DNA of 64,000 bases from CAWFFV01 sp963814985. Lineage in GTDB: Bacteria; Chloroflexota; Ktedonobacteria; Ktedonobacterales; Ktedonobacteraceae. The stretch covers positions 191,758 through 255,757 of the forward strand of contig CAWFFV010000002.1 in NCBI GenBank assembly GCA_963814985.1. Reading direction: 5' to 3'. This document shows positions 1 to 8,823 of the stretch, one piece after another. Every line of letters begins with the position of its first letter. Within the stretch, counting starts at the first letter, position 1. The notes under the pieces are model-generated. The model saw only the letters and a list, made by a program, of their open reading frames with translations. It was not told where the DNA came from and did not search any database. The translations under genes and the position numbers were made by a program.

Positions 1-1305
1 TGTTGGCGTTGGAGTTGGTACCGATCCTATCGGTGTCGGTGTTGGAGATTGATTGTGGAACACCAACATATCCCATGACCCTGACGAGTCGTAGTGAAGA
101 TAGGCAAACCATTCTGCCAGTCAATCTCCAGAAATTTGCGTGTGTTATTGACGGTATCGAGATGGTAGACAACTGTACGAGTGGTAGTATCGATAATATC
201 GCCTGAATCTCCAACAACGACATAGCGACCATCGCCAATATGGAGTAACCAGCCCTCTTTCCCACAGTCGTAAATACAGGGACTTTCGGTACCACTCATT
301 GGCTGGCTCAATTTGATGTCAGCCACCTGTTTGGGGGCTACACTTGGCAGTCCACTGACATCGAAGACATGTACATAGCTGTTCGGGGTATCGATTAGAT
401 AGAGTTCTTTCTCATCAGGTGAGAGTGTAATACCATGTGCTGAGGTCGAACCAGCAGGGGCAGTGAAGCCATTCACTGGAACGGTATATAAGATATTTCC
501 AGTATTCAGGTTACTCACCTGGAAGCCAAGGAAGCCAGTGTGCGTTGTAAAAACAAGAGATTCTGAGCCATTGATTGTAAAAGGGCGAACGCCTCCCTTC
601 ATTGCAGCTGATAGTCTGGCTGATTTTGTTTGTGCCTGTGTCGCCAGTGAAGAAGGTGCTATTATTCAATCCTCCCAGGTAGACATGCTGGCCTGTGAAA
701 CCAACAATGGTATTATGAGCAGCATTCCCTGTAGCAGTAAAGATGGTACCTTTGACACTACCATCACTGGCGTTGATAATGTGCCAGGTACCGTCATACG
801 CTGCCTCTCCATCCGGCATATAAATGGTTTTACCATCTGGCGTGATTGCACCGCTATCGATACCAAACGAGTAATTCTGTGTCCAGACAATTTTGTCATT
901 GATCAGATCATATTTGAGCAGTGAGCCAGTGCCATGGATACCACCATCGCCATGGTAGCTCAGGTAGAGTGAACCAGAGGCCGGATCAGCAATGATGCCT
1001 CTTCCACCATCCGTCATGGGAAAATCAATTTGTTTGACTAGCTGAAAATTGTTGTCCATATCATAAACATAGAGAGTATGATCTGGAAAAACATAGAAGT
1101 AGTGGTTGATTGGGCTATCCGCGCGTGCTCTAGGGATCTCCCTGGCAAGGAAAAAGAGTGGGGCTATAGCAAAGAGCAGGAGTAAGATGTATAGATACGA
1201 TTTCTTGGACAGGTGTAGTTTTCTGTTCCTGTTTCTTTCAGAGAATTGCCTCCGCAGAGCGGCTACGGAAAGGTGAGGATTTTTGAGTTTACGCAAAAAA
1301 GACAC
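1..1305 (-). pseudogene. Membrane-anchored or secreted beta-propeller (YVTN-like) protein, two frameshifts, 3' end outside window
   Basis: The start is GTG at 1303-1305, with AGGAGG nine bases upstream. Residues 1-40 are basic, followed by a hydrophobic segment (KKSYLYILLLLFAIAPLFFL) that is a signal peptide or anchor. The rest has propeller-like repeats of the type YVYDMDNN, GAITPDGKTIY and GITLSPDEKELYLID, which suggests an extracytoplasmic beta-propeller. No substrate can be named. The frame breaks near 605-610 (one extra base; removing it joins NKISQTIS to AMKGGVRPF). It breaks again near 125-130 (one base missing; restoring it gives WFAYLHYDSSGSW). Beyond that the protein enters a Pro/Thr-rich linker (SPTPTPIGSVPTPTPT) that runs off the left edge, so a further C-terminal domain is likely. 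Either sequencing indels or a real pseudogene would explain this. Confidence 0.6.
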
Positions 1306-1545
1306 AGAAATAAACCTCCTTGTTTCCGACAGAGTAACAATGGAGTCGTGCTCTGCCGTTTTTGATATACATGGATAGTAGTTTCGCCTTCTAAAAACAA
1401 CGTATGACGATTTTTACTTCTGCGGAAATTAAACATACAGGGTGACATACATAAGATAGCCTACCAGAGACAATATCATGTTAAGGTGATGAATAGGTAA
1501 AGATAGAGCTATAAATTGGCAGTGATTGGTTAACGAATCTCCACC

Positions 1546-1584
1546 TGTTGTGTCGTTTGGTCACAGCGACCAAACGACACAACA
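1546..1584. other. 17-bp perfect inverted repeat upstream of the lys promoter
   Basis: The arms 1546-1562 and 1568-1584 are perfectly complementary around a 5-nt loop. No T-run follows on either strand. The repeat lies between the divergent beta-propeller gene and the -35 box of the lysine operon, ending eight bases before it. An operator, a cruciform or a relic of the palindromic repeats seen elsewhere in the window are all possible. Confidence 0.6.
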
Positions 1585-1591
1585 CAAAGGC

Positions 1592-1621
1592 TTGACAAAG
1601 TGTGCACAGGCATGGTATAAA
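1592..1621 (+). promoter_or_regulatory. Sigma70-type promoter of the lysine operon leader
   Basis: TTGACA at 1592-1597 and TATAAA at 1616-1621 are separated by 18 nt. Transcription would start near 1628, just before Stem I of the first T-box, which fits a leader of about 670 nt before lysW. Confidence 0.7.
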
Positions 1622-1627
1622 TTGGAA

Positions 1628-1928
1628 AGTACAATTGCATACAGTAAAAGCTTTGATGGGACGAGTAGCAGTTCCCTGTTGCATAATAGAGAGTGGGCGG
1701 TTGCTGAAAAGCTCATATGTCAACTGACTGCGAAGAAGAACCCTGATGCTGCGAGAAGAAATCACCTTGTGCGAGAGTAGACCTGCGCCGGTAGCTTCCG
1801 TAAACAGCTAAAGTACATGTGTACTTAATGAGGTTGATGTCGTAAGGCATCAACGAATGAAGGTGGTACCACAAGAGCTAATTGTCGCTCTTTGTCCTTC
1901 CCAGAGTGGAGGATAAAGGGCGTTTTTT
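1628..1928 (+). promoter_or_regulatory. T-box riboswitch, copy 1
   Basis: A tRNA-sensing leader that lets transcription continue when the cognate tRNA is uncharged. Visible parts are the Stem I 5' strand with AGTA (specifier-loop E motif) near 1665, the distal-loop stretch with AGAGAG near 1688, the specifier strand at 1732-1740 (GAA GAA GAA) and the conserved T-box sequence at 1855-1875 (AATGAAGGTGGTACCACAAG). A terminator follows with stem 1886-1900/1908-1922 and a T-run at 1923-1928. TGGT in the T-box would pair with a tRNA ending ACCA, so discriminator base A. The codon directly after the loop-E GAA reads GAA (Glu); one base further on, AAG (Lys) can be read. The first reading follows the geometry I recall for glyQS leaders. 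Confidence 0.88.
1886..1928 (+). terminator. T-box 1 intrinsic terminator
   Basis: A stem formed by CGCTCTTTGTCCTTCC and GGAGGATAAAGGGCG is followed by six T. The competing antiterminator would use the T-box sequence at 1855-1875 and the start of this stem. Confidence 0.85.
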
Positions 1929-1954
1929 ATTGCCCTGGATACTAACAACTATAT

Positions 1955-2250
1955 ATAGTAAAAGCTTTGAAGGGACGAGTAACGGTTCCTTGTTGCATAC
2001 AGAGAGCGGGCCAGTGGTGAAAAGCCCGTATGCCAATGCCGTGAAAAAGACCCCGATGCTGCGAGAAGAAATCACCTTGTGTGAGAGTAGACCTCTGCCG
2101 GATGCCTCCGTAAGCAGGCGTACAAGGGTTACCCTGGTGGTAACCCCTGGTGAGATGCTGACGCAATGAGGCGTCAACGAATGAAGGTGGTACCGCGAGA
2201 GCTAATTGTCGCTCTTCGTCCTTCCAGAGTGGAGGATGGAGGGCGTTTTT
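1955..2250 (+). promoter_or_regulatory. T-box riboswitch, copy 2 (tandem)
   Basis: This is a second complete T-box directly after the first, with no recognisable promoter of its own, so both should lie in one transcript. It shares long stretches with copy 1: the AGTAAAAGCTTTGA start, ACGAGTA, GATGCTGCGAGAAG and the T-box core at 2180-2199 (AATGAAGGTGGTACCGCGAG). The specifier strand at 2043-2050 reads GAA AAA GA, so the codon directly after the loop-E GAA is AAA (Lys). The terminator is 2211-2225/2231-2244 followed by T. It lies 46 nt upstream of lysW, so the tandem pair controls the lysine operon. Confidence 0.88.
2211..2250 (+). terminator. T-box 2 intrinsic terminator
   Basis: The stem GCTCTTCGTCCTTCC with GGAGGATGGAGGGC is followed by five T. 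It is nearly identical to the copy 1 terminator. Confidence 0.85.
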
Positions 2251-2296
2251 CTTTGTTACAAATTTATCTGCACTATTATTAAGGAGAAAATAGCAC

Positions 2297-2458
2297 ATGG
2301 CACACTGTCCAGAATGCGAAGCTGAAGTTAGTCTGCAAGGGTTGATCGTTGGCGAAATCATCTTCTGCCCCGATTGTAATGCAGAGCTAGAAGTGTTGAA
2401 TATACAACAGCCCACTGTAGGACTTGCCCCACAGGTTGAAGAAGACTGGGGAGAATAA
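2297..2458 (+). CDS. lysW: LysW amino-group carrier protein
   Basis: This 53-residue acidic carrier protein has an alpha-carboxyl C-terminal Glu to which LysX attaches alpha-aminoadipate. The intermediates stay on the carrier until LysK releases lysine. It shows two zinc-binding CxxC pairs (CPEC at residues 4-7, CPDC at 24-27) and the diagnostic C-terminus EEDWGE. The start is ATG with AAGGAG about ten bases upstream. It is the first gene after the tandem T-boxes, 12 nt before lysX. Length and termini match the family fully. Confidence 0.96.
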   Translation: MAHCPECEAEVSLQGLIVGEIIFCPDCNAELEVLNIQQPTVGLAPQVEEDWGE

Positions 2459-2470
2459 GGAAGTACCGTT

Positions 2471-3334
2471 ATGCGCCTGGCTATTCTTACATCGCGAGTC
2501 CGCGTGGAAGAAAAATTGTTGGTTGAAGCTTTGAAGCGGCGTGCCGTGGCATTTGACATCATTGATGATGGTGAACTGCTGCTTGATCTGGCTGGTTCAG
2601 GAGAGCGCTGGCACGAGTATGATGCTGTGCTATGTCGCAGCCTGAGTCAATCACGTGCTCTTGCCGTATCACACGTACTGGAGCACTGGGGCATCCCGGT
2701 CTATAACTCGGCGGCGGTAACGGCGCTGTGTAATGACAAGTTGCTAACAACCTTGGCGCTACTTCGCGCAGATGTTCCCACACCACGCACTTTGCTGGCT
2801 TTCGATGCACAAACTACTATTCAGGGCATTGAGATGCTTGGCTATCCCGCCGTCCTCAAACCTATCACAGGCTCATGGGGACGTTTGCTGGCACGTATTA
2901 ACGATCGGGATGCAGCAGAAGCGGTACTCGAACATCAGGAAACGCTGGGCTCATATCAACACCATCTTCACTATGTGCAAGAGCATATCGCTAAACCACA
3001 GCGCGATATTCGGGCCTTCGTTGTTGGTAACCGTACGATCTGCGCTATTTATCGCACCAGTGAACATTGGGTTACGAATACGGCTCGCGGAGCTGTGACC
3101 AGTAATTGTCCTGTAACCAGCGAGCTTGACCAGATCTGCACACGCGCTGCGCAGGCCGTTGGCGGTGGTATTCTGGCGGTGGACATACTTGAAGATGCCC
3201 AGCGTGGTCTGCTTGTGAATGAGATCAATGCGACCATGGAGTTTCGCAATAGCATAGCTCCAACAAGTGTCGATATTCCCAATGCTATGCTGGATTATGT
3301 GCTAAGTGGAGTACGGGAGGAGGTAGCCCTATGA
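2471..3334 (+). CDS. lysX: LysX, alpha-aminoadipate-LysW ligase (ATP-grasp)
   Basis: This 287-residue RimK-like ATP-grasp enzyme uses ATP to couple the amino group of alpha-aminoadipate to the C-terminal Glu of LysW. The usual blocks are visible: NDKLLTTLALLRADVPTP near 88-105, the ATP-binding PAVLKPITGSWGRL near 125-138, YVQEHI near 166, and the metal and phosphate residues in DILEDAQRGLLVNEIN near 238-253 followed by MEFRN. The length is normal. The stop codon overlaps the lysY start as ATGA, so the genes are translationally coupled. A paralogous ArgX function (glutamate as substrate) cannot be excluded from sequence alone; context favours LysX. Confidence 0.94.
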   Translation: MRLAILTSRVRVEEKLLVEALKRRAVAFDIIDDGELLLDLAGSGERWHEYDAVLCRSLSQSRALAVSHVLEHWGIPVYNSAAVTALCNDKLLTTLALLRADVPTPRTLLAFDAQTTIQGIEMLGYPAVLKPITGSWGRLLARINDRDAAEAVLEHQETLGSYQHHLHYVQEHIAKPQRDIRAFVVGNRTICAIYRTSEHWVTNTARGAVTSNCPVTSELDQICTRAAQAVGGGILAVDILEDAQRGLLVNEINATMEFRNSIAPTSVDIPNAMLDYVLSGVREEVAL

Positions 3335-4392
3335 GTCGATTACGTGTTGCAATTGTTGGTGGGTCCGGCTATACCGGAGGCGAACTGGTACGACTCTTGC
3401 TCTTCCATCCACAGGTTGAGTTAACACAAGTGGCTTCCAGCAGTCGTGCAGGACATTATGTACATAGCGTCCACCCAAATTTGCGCAAGCTTACAGTGCT
3501 CAGGTTTTGTCATCCTGATGATCTGATGTCTTGTGACATGATTTTTCTCTGCCTGCCACACGGCGTATCGGGCGAGACCATTGAGCATTATCGGAGTCTG
3601 GCTCCTCGTATCATTGACCTTTCGGCAGATTTCAGGTTACGCTCTGCCGCGCTATATGAACAGTGGTATGGAGGAGCACATAGCGCACCGCAACTGCTCA
3701 GCGAAGCCGTCTATGGTCTGCCGGAACTGCATCGTGCAGAATTGCCAGAAGCAACGTTGGTGAGTGGCACTGGCTGTATGGCGACCACAGCTATTCTGGG
3801 GCTGGCTCCCCTCTACCGTGCAGGTCTGGTCAATAGGGCCATTCCATTAGTAGTAGAGGCTAAAGTTGGTTCATCGGCTGCCGGAGCAACTCCCGGTGCC
3901 AGTAGCCATCACCCGGACCGTAGCGGTGCTGTCCGTTCATTTCAACCCACTGGACACCGCCATACCGCCGAACTCATACAAGAACTTGGGCAAACCGCCG
4001 ATGGTGAGCCGGGTCAAATGATTGCCTTCTCAGCTACAGCAGTCGAGTTAGTACGCGGAATCCTTGTGACAGCTCACGTTTTCGTCAATGAAAAATTGGA
4101 CGAGCGAGCACTGTGGCGACTCTATCGTGAAGCATATCAGCGTGAACCATTTATTCGTCTGGTCAAAGAACGGAATGGTGTCTACCGCTATCCCGAACCA
4201 AAGATTCTGGCAGGGAGCAACTACTGCGATATCGGCTTTGAGCTGGATATCGAGCAGCAGAGAGTTGTTGTTATTGCTGCTCTGGATAACCTGATGAAGG
4301 GTGCCGCCGGAAATGCGGTCCAGGCCTTCAATTGCATGTATGGCTGGGATGAGACATTGGGCCTGACCTTCCCAGGTCTACATCCAGCATAA
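3331..4392 (+). CDS. lysY: LysY, LysW-aminoadipyl-6-phosphate reductase (ArgC family)
   Basis: This 353-residue NADPH-dependent reductase converts the acyl-phosphate on LysW-bound aminoadipate to the semialdehyde. It has the N-terminal Rossmann motif GGSGYTGGELVRLL (residues 9-22). The catalytic cysteine is Cys149 in SGTGCMATTAI. The family's conserved SSAAGATPGASSHHPDR loop follows near 188-204. The gene overlaps lysX by 4 nt. It belongs to the ArgC family, and in organisms with one LysW system it may also act in arginine synthesis. The 59-nt gap before lysZ holds nothing notable except the lysZ ribosome-binding site (AGAGGAG). Confidence 0.94.
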   Translation: MSRLRVAIVGGSGYTGGELVRLLLFHPQVELTQVASSSRAGHYVHSVHPNLRKLTVLRFCHPDDLMSCDMIFLCLPHGVSGETIEHYRSLAPRIIDLSADFRLRSAALYEQWYGGAHSAPQLLSEAVYGLPELHRAELPEATLVSGTGCMATTAILGLAPLYRAGLVNRAIPLVVEAKVGSSAAGATPGASSHHPDRSGAVRSFQPTGHRHTAELIQELGQTADGEPGQMIAFSATAVELVRGILVTAHVFVNEKLDERALWRLYREAYQREPFIRLVKERNGVYRYPEPKILAGSNYCDIGFELDIEQQRVVVIAALDNLMKGAAGNAVQAFNCMYGWDETLGLTFPGLHPA

Positions 4393-4451
4393 AGATCGTA
4401 GGGGGCGCGGTTCACCAGCCCGCGATTCGCAAGAACAGAGGAGTATTTGTT

Positions 4452-5375
4452 ATGACACTTGTTGTCAAAATTGGCGGTGGAGCAGGGGTCGCCACAGAGA
4501 ATATTGTACGGGAAGTCGCCCACTGCGTGGCTGAAGGGCAACGTATTGTTCTGCTGCATGGCGGCTCTGACCTCACCAATACACTGTCTCAACAGTTGGG
4601 ACACGAGACTCGTATGATCACCTCCCCCAGTGGGATGACCAGCCGCTATACCGATAGTGAAACGCTACGTATCTATGCGATGGCAGTGGCAGGCCAGATC
4701 AATACCGAACTGGTGGCTCTTTTGCAACAGCAGGGAGTCAATGCGCTTGGTCTGTCCGGTGTCGACGGACGCTTGCTGCTCGCCAGACGTAAAGCTGTTG
4801 TTCGCTCAGTCACACCAGAGGGACGTACCCAGATTCTGCGTGATGATTACACTGGACAGATTGAAGAGGTAAATAGCACCTTGCTTCAGCAACTCCTCAA
4901 TGCTGGCTATACTCCGGTAATTGCACCTTTGGCGTTAAGTCATGAGGGAGAGCGTTTGAATGTTGATGGAGATCGAGCGGCAGCGGCCGTAGCATCTGCA
5001 CTATCTGCCGAGGCTCTGGCTATCATGACAAACGTGGCAGGTTTACTGGCAGATCCGCAAGATACCACAACGCTCATTCGTACTATTCCGGCTGAGAGGC
5101 TAAGCGATGCGATGGAGTATGCACAGGGGAGGATGCGCAAAAAATTGCTAGGAGCACAGGAAGCTTTACGCGGCGGCGTCCCACGAGTCTTTATTGGGAG
5201 TGGCTCATTGCAGGCCGTTCTCAATGGGGCAGGGACAACGATTGAATTTCAGTATCCTGGCATGGATCGAAGGGAGCGAGAAAACCTGATACCACTCCCC
5301 ATGCCTGCTGACGGAGACTCTAGCAAAACCATGCAGAAAATGTCAAGTGGTTTTGCAATGGGAGGATGTCGCTGA
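4452..5375 (+). CDS. lysZ: LysZ, LysW-aminoadipate kinase (acetylglutamate kinase family)
   Basis: This 307-residue amino-acid kinase phosphorylates the delta-carboxylate of LysW-bound alpha-aminoadipate. The N-terminus LVVKIGGGAGV, the nucleotide/substrate loop VLLHGGSDLTN (about 36-46) and the C-terminal block RMRKKLLGAQEALRGGVPRVFIGSG fit the family. A tail of about 40 residues after the usual end (GMDRRERENLIP onward) is longer than typical. Its stop TGA shares a base with the preferred lysJK start (TGATG), giving tight coupling. Confidence 0.93.
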   Translation: MTLVVKIGGGAGVATENIVREVAHCVAEGQRIVLLHGGSDLTNTLSQQLGHETRMITSPSGMTSRYTDSETLRIYAMAVAGQINTELVALLQQQGVNALGLSGVDGRLLLARRKAVVRSVTPEGRTQILRDDYTGQIEEVNSTLLQQLLNAGYTPVIAPLALSHEGERLNVDGDRAAAAVASALSAEALAIMTNVAGLLADPQDTTTLIRTIPAERLSDAMEYAQGRMRKKLLGAQEALRGGVPRVFIGSGSLQAVLNGAGTTIEFQYPGMDRRERENLIPLPMPADGDSSKTMQKMSSGFAMGGCR

Positions 5376-7678
5376 TGAGCACAACGATTGATCTGGAAAA
5401 TGCCTACACCAGCGGTGTCTATGGCAAACGTCAGGTCGCTCTCGTACGGGGCCAGGGTGCACTACTATGGGATAGCGAAGGACATGAGTATATTGACTGT
5501 GCAGCCGGACATGGTGTGGCCAATATCGGTCATGGACGGCTGGAGATTGCGGCAACTCTGGCTGCTCAAGCCCAACGCCTGATTACCTGCCCGGAAATCT
5601 TCTACAACGATGTACGTGCTCGTTTGCTTGAGCGGCTGGCGCACCTGACACCAGAGGGACTCTCGCATATCTTCCTCTGCAATAGTGGTACGGAAACTGT
5701 TGAAGGGGCCTTCAAATTCGCCCGCCTCGCTACTGGACGCACCGGCATAATTGCCACCTTGCGTAGCTTTCATGGCCGTAGCATGGGTGCACTTTCGGCA
5801 ACATGGGAGCCACACTATCGTGAACCTTTTGCCCCGCTCCTGCCTGGTGTGACACACATCCGTTACAATAATCTGGCAGCAGCAGAGGCAGCAATCAATG
5901 AGGAGACGGCGGCAGTCATCATCGAATTAGTACAGGGAGAAGGTGGGGTACATGTTGCAACCGAAGAATATGTACATGGGCTTGCAGCTTTGTGTCGTGA
6001 ACGTGGCGCCTTGCTTATCATCGACGAAGTACAAACAGGCTTTGGGCGTACGGGTCACCTCTTTGCCTGCAATCATTATAATGTGCAGCCCGATATCCTC
6101 TGTCTTGCCAAAGCGCTGGCAGGCGGTGTTCCCATGGGGGCAATCTGCCTGGGACCACGTGTCATGGAGAGTGGGCGCATCACCAAGGGTGTACACGGCA
6201 GCACCTTTGGGGGCAATCCCTTAGCCTGTGCCGCTGCCCTGACAACGCTCGATATTATCGAACAAGAGGCTTTACCAGAACGTGCCGCCGCGCTTGGCCT
6301 GCATGCAATGGAGCGCTTACGAGCCATACGCACTCCGCTTATTCGCGAGGTACGAGGTCAGGGATTACTGCTGGGTATCGAACTGACCAGACGCGTGCAG
6401 CCATATCTTGAGACTCTCTGCGAACGTGGTATTCTTGCTCTCCCTGCTGGACCCAACGTCTTACGTCTCTTGCCTCCCCTGGTGATTACAGAGGAACAAC
6501 TGGATCATGTATTGGATGTAATCGAGGAAGTGTTGACGGGACAGGGTATAACAGCGCAAGCCCAGACATTACCCCAGCACATCGAAGCCACAGGATCACA
6601 TGAAGTCACGCTCCTGCATACAATGCTGACTATTCCCAGCTACTCATGCCAGGAAGGAGTATTAGCTCACTATCTGTCCGAGCAGGCTCGTCAGATGGGA
6701 TTACATGCCCATGTCGATGAGGTGGGAAATTTCATTGCCAGCACACATCAGGAATATGACCAGCAACCTGTAATCTTACTTGGTCATATGGATACGGTGG
6801 GTGGCGTTGTTCCCGTCAGGCTAGAGGATGGCGTGCTCTATGGTCGAGGGGCTGTGGATGCCAAAGGACCACTGGCTGCTTTTCTTTGTGCTGCGGCAAG
6901 GCTGGTCCGTTCTGGATCATTACAACGACCAGTCATAGTTATTGGAGCAGTCGAAGAAGAAACCGCAACTTCACGCGGCGCACATGCAGTCGTAGAGCGC
7001 TATCGCCCCTCTGCCTGTATCATTGGGGAGCCAAGTGGAAGTCAGGCTGTGACCATTGGCTATAAGGGAAGATTGCTGGTGGACTATAGCGTCACGCGCT
7101 CATTAAGCCATAGCGCAGGTTCGCAACAAAGTAGCTGTGAAGTCGCAACAGCTTTCTGGGAGCGTGTACGCACTCATGCCGCTACCTGGAACCAGCAATA
7201 CGCTGGCAACTCAGCATTCGCCTCTCTGCAACCTTCATTACGGAGTATCCAGAGCGAGCAAGATGGGTTGGAGGAACAGACACGACTTTGCATTGGCTAT
7301 CGTTTGCCACCCAATTATGATCTGGCAGACCTGCGGACACAATTGGAGCGTTGGGCATCTGAGGACGAAGCCCATCTACATTTTTCAGGTGAAGAGGTGG
7401 CTTTTCAAGCGACACGCTCAACGCCGCTGGCTCGTGCCTTCATCTCAGCTATTCGCGCTACCGGGTCATCACCTACATTTAAGCATAAAACTGGAACTTC
7501 AGATATGAATGTAGTGGGACCGATCTGGGGACAAAATATCGTCGCCTATGGGCCTGGCGATTCGCGCCTTGACCATACACCGCAAGAACATTTACATATT
7601 GCCGAGTACACCCATGCTATTGATGTACTCGAACTGGTACTGAGAGAACTTGCCGCGCAAAAGGACACAACACTATGA
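5375..7678 (+). CDS. lysJK: LysJ-LysK fusion: LysW-aminoadipate-semialdehyde transaminase plus LysW-lysine hydrolase
   Basis: One frame encodes two consecutive pathway enzymes. Residues 1-395 are a class-III PLP aminotransferase (LysJ): NSGTETVEGAFKFAR, DEVQTGFGRTG and the PLP lysine K246 in CLAKALAGG. From about residue 405 to the end lies an M20-family metallopeptidase (LysK): LLGHMDTVGG and GRGAVDAKGPLAAF supply metal-binding His and Asp, and GAVEEE holds the catalytic Glu region. It would transaminate the semialdehyde and then release lysine from LysW. ATG 5375 is preferred over ATG 5366 because GGAGG (5361-5365) is nine bases upstream and it forms a TGATG overlap with lysZ. No frameshift explains the fusion: both halves are intact and the linker is short. 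It ends with an ATGA overlap with lysS. Confidence 0.92.
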   Translation: MSTTIDLENAYTSGVYGKRQVALVRGQGALLWDSEGHEYIDCAAGHGVANIGHGRLEIAATLAAQAQRLITCPEIFYNDVRARLLERLAHLTPEGLSHIFLCNSGTETVEGAFKFARLATGRTGIIATLRSFHGRSMGALSATWEPHYREPFAPLLPGVTHIRYNNLAAAEAAINEETAAVIIELVQGEGGVHVATEEYVHGLAALCRERGALLIIDEVQTGFGRTGHLFACNHYNVQPDILCLAKALAGGVPMGAICLGPRVMESGRITKGVHGSTFGGNPLACAAALTTLDIIEQEALPERAAALGLHAMERLRAIRTPLIREVRGQGLLLGIELTRRVQPYLETLCERGILALPAGPNVLRLLPPLVITEEQLDHVLDVIEEVLTGQGITAQAQTLPQHIEATGSHEVTLLHTMLTIPSYSCQEGVLAHYLSEQARQMGLHAHVDEVGNFIASTHQEYDQQPVILLGHMDTVGGVVPVRLEDGVLYGRGAVDAKGPLAAFLCAAARLVRSGSLQRPVIVIGAVEEETATSRGAHAVVERYRPSACIIGEPSGSQAVTIGYKGRLLVDYSVTRSLSHSAGSQQSSCEVATAFWERVRTHAATWNQQYAGNSAFASLQPSLRSIQSEQDGLEEQTRLCIGYRLPPNYDLADLRTQLERWASEDEAHLHFSGEEVAFQATRSTPLARAFISAIRATGSSPTFKHKTGTSDMNVVGPIWGQNIVAYGPGDSRLDHTPQEHLHIAEYTHAIDVLELVLRELAAQKDTTL

Positions 7679-8823
7679 GATCACTGGCTATTCTCGATTC
7701 GACGCTGCGCGAGGGGGAACAATTTGCTGGCGCTTACTTTAATCTTGAGCAAAGATTGACGATTGCCCGCTTACTGGATGCTATTGGCGTGACATTTATC
7801 GAAGTGCCCTCGCCGATTGCTTCGCCTGAGACACGACAATCGGTCCAGGCATTATGTGAGCTTGGTTTACAGGCACACATTGTCGCCCATGTGCGATGTG
7901 TGGAGACTGATGTACAGGCTGCGCTGGATACTTCCGTTTTCGGACTCAATTTGTTCTACGGGACCTCGACAGAACTGCGTTCCTACAGTCACGGTCATGG
8001 CATCGATCAGATCCTTGCCAATTCAGCATCATTGATTAAGCGTATTCGAGCGGCTGGTCGCTATGTACGTTTCTCCGCCGAGGACGCTTTCCGCAGTGAT
8101 CTGGTGGATCTCTTGACTGTCTTTGATACCGTTGTTGAGGCTGGTGTGCAACGCATCGGTCTACCAGATACCGTTGGTATTGCGAGACCCCGTCAGGTTG
8201 AGAAACTGATAGGTTTGTGCACTGAGCGCTATCCGCATGTTGGTATTGAATTTCATGGACACAATGATACTGGTTGTGCTATTGCCAATACTGTTGCAGC
8301 TCTAGAGGGCGGTGCCGACTGCCTCGATGTAACCGTCATGGGCATCGGTGAGCGCAATGGCATTGCCTCACTGAGTGGACTTATCTCACAACTTTATATT
8401 CATTATCCTGAGTTGTTAGCGCAGTACGATCTTACACAACTGGCAACGATTGATCGCTTTGTAGCGCAATGCCTGCACCTGACTATCCCTTTTAATACTC
8501 CAATCACTGCTCCTGGTGCATTTACGCATCGAGCAGGTATCCATACCAAAGCAGTACTGCGAAATCCTCGCTCCTATGAAGTACTCGATCCCAGCGATTT
8601 TGGCCTTGAGCGCAGTGTCGATGTAGGGTCACGTTTCACCGGACGCTATGCCGTTGGACATCGCGCTGCAACATTGGGTTTACATCTCAACGGCAAAGAG
8701 ATAGCTCAACTAACGCTTGCACTCAAAGAGCGCGCAGAGCACGGCTCATTGAACCAGGAAGAAGTTGATGCATTTATTCACGCATGGTATCAAGAGAAAG
8801 GAAATTTAGTATGGGAACGCTAA
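7675..8823 (+). CDS. lysS: Homocitrate synthase (LysS/NifV-like)
   Basis: This 382-residue enzyme of the alpha-isopropylmalate/homocitrate synthase family condenses acetyl-CoA with 2-oxoglutarate, the first step of the alpha-aminoadipate pathway. The N-terminal signature LDSTLREGEQFAGAYF (residues 7-22), the metal-binding FHGHNDTGCAIANT near 197-210 and the C-terminal FTHRAGIHTKAVL near 282-294 are all present. Its length equals that of the Thermus-type enzyme. Isopropylmalate synthase is the main alternative; length and context argue for homocitrate. It overlaps lysJK by 4 nt and lysT by 13 nt. Confidence 0.9.
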   Translation: MRSLAILDSTLREGEQFAGAYFNLEQRLTIARLLDAIGVTFIEVPSPIASPETRQSVQALCELGLQAHIVAHVRCVETDVQAALDTSVFGLNLFYGTSTELRSYSHGHGIDQILANSASLIKRIRAAGRYVRFSAEDAFRSDLVDLLTVFDTVVEAGVQRIGLPDTVGIARPRQVEKLIGLCTERYPHVGIEFHGHNDTGCAIANTVAALEGGADCLDVTVMGIGERNGIASLSGLISQLYIHYPELLAQYDLTQLATIDRFVAQCLHLTIPFNTPITAPGAFTHRAGIHTKAVLRNPRSYEVLDPSDFGLERSVDVGSRFTGRYAVGHRAATLGLHLNGKEIAQLTLALKERAEHGSLNQEEVDAFIHAWYQEKGNLVWER

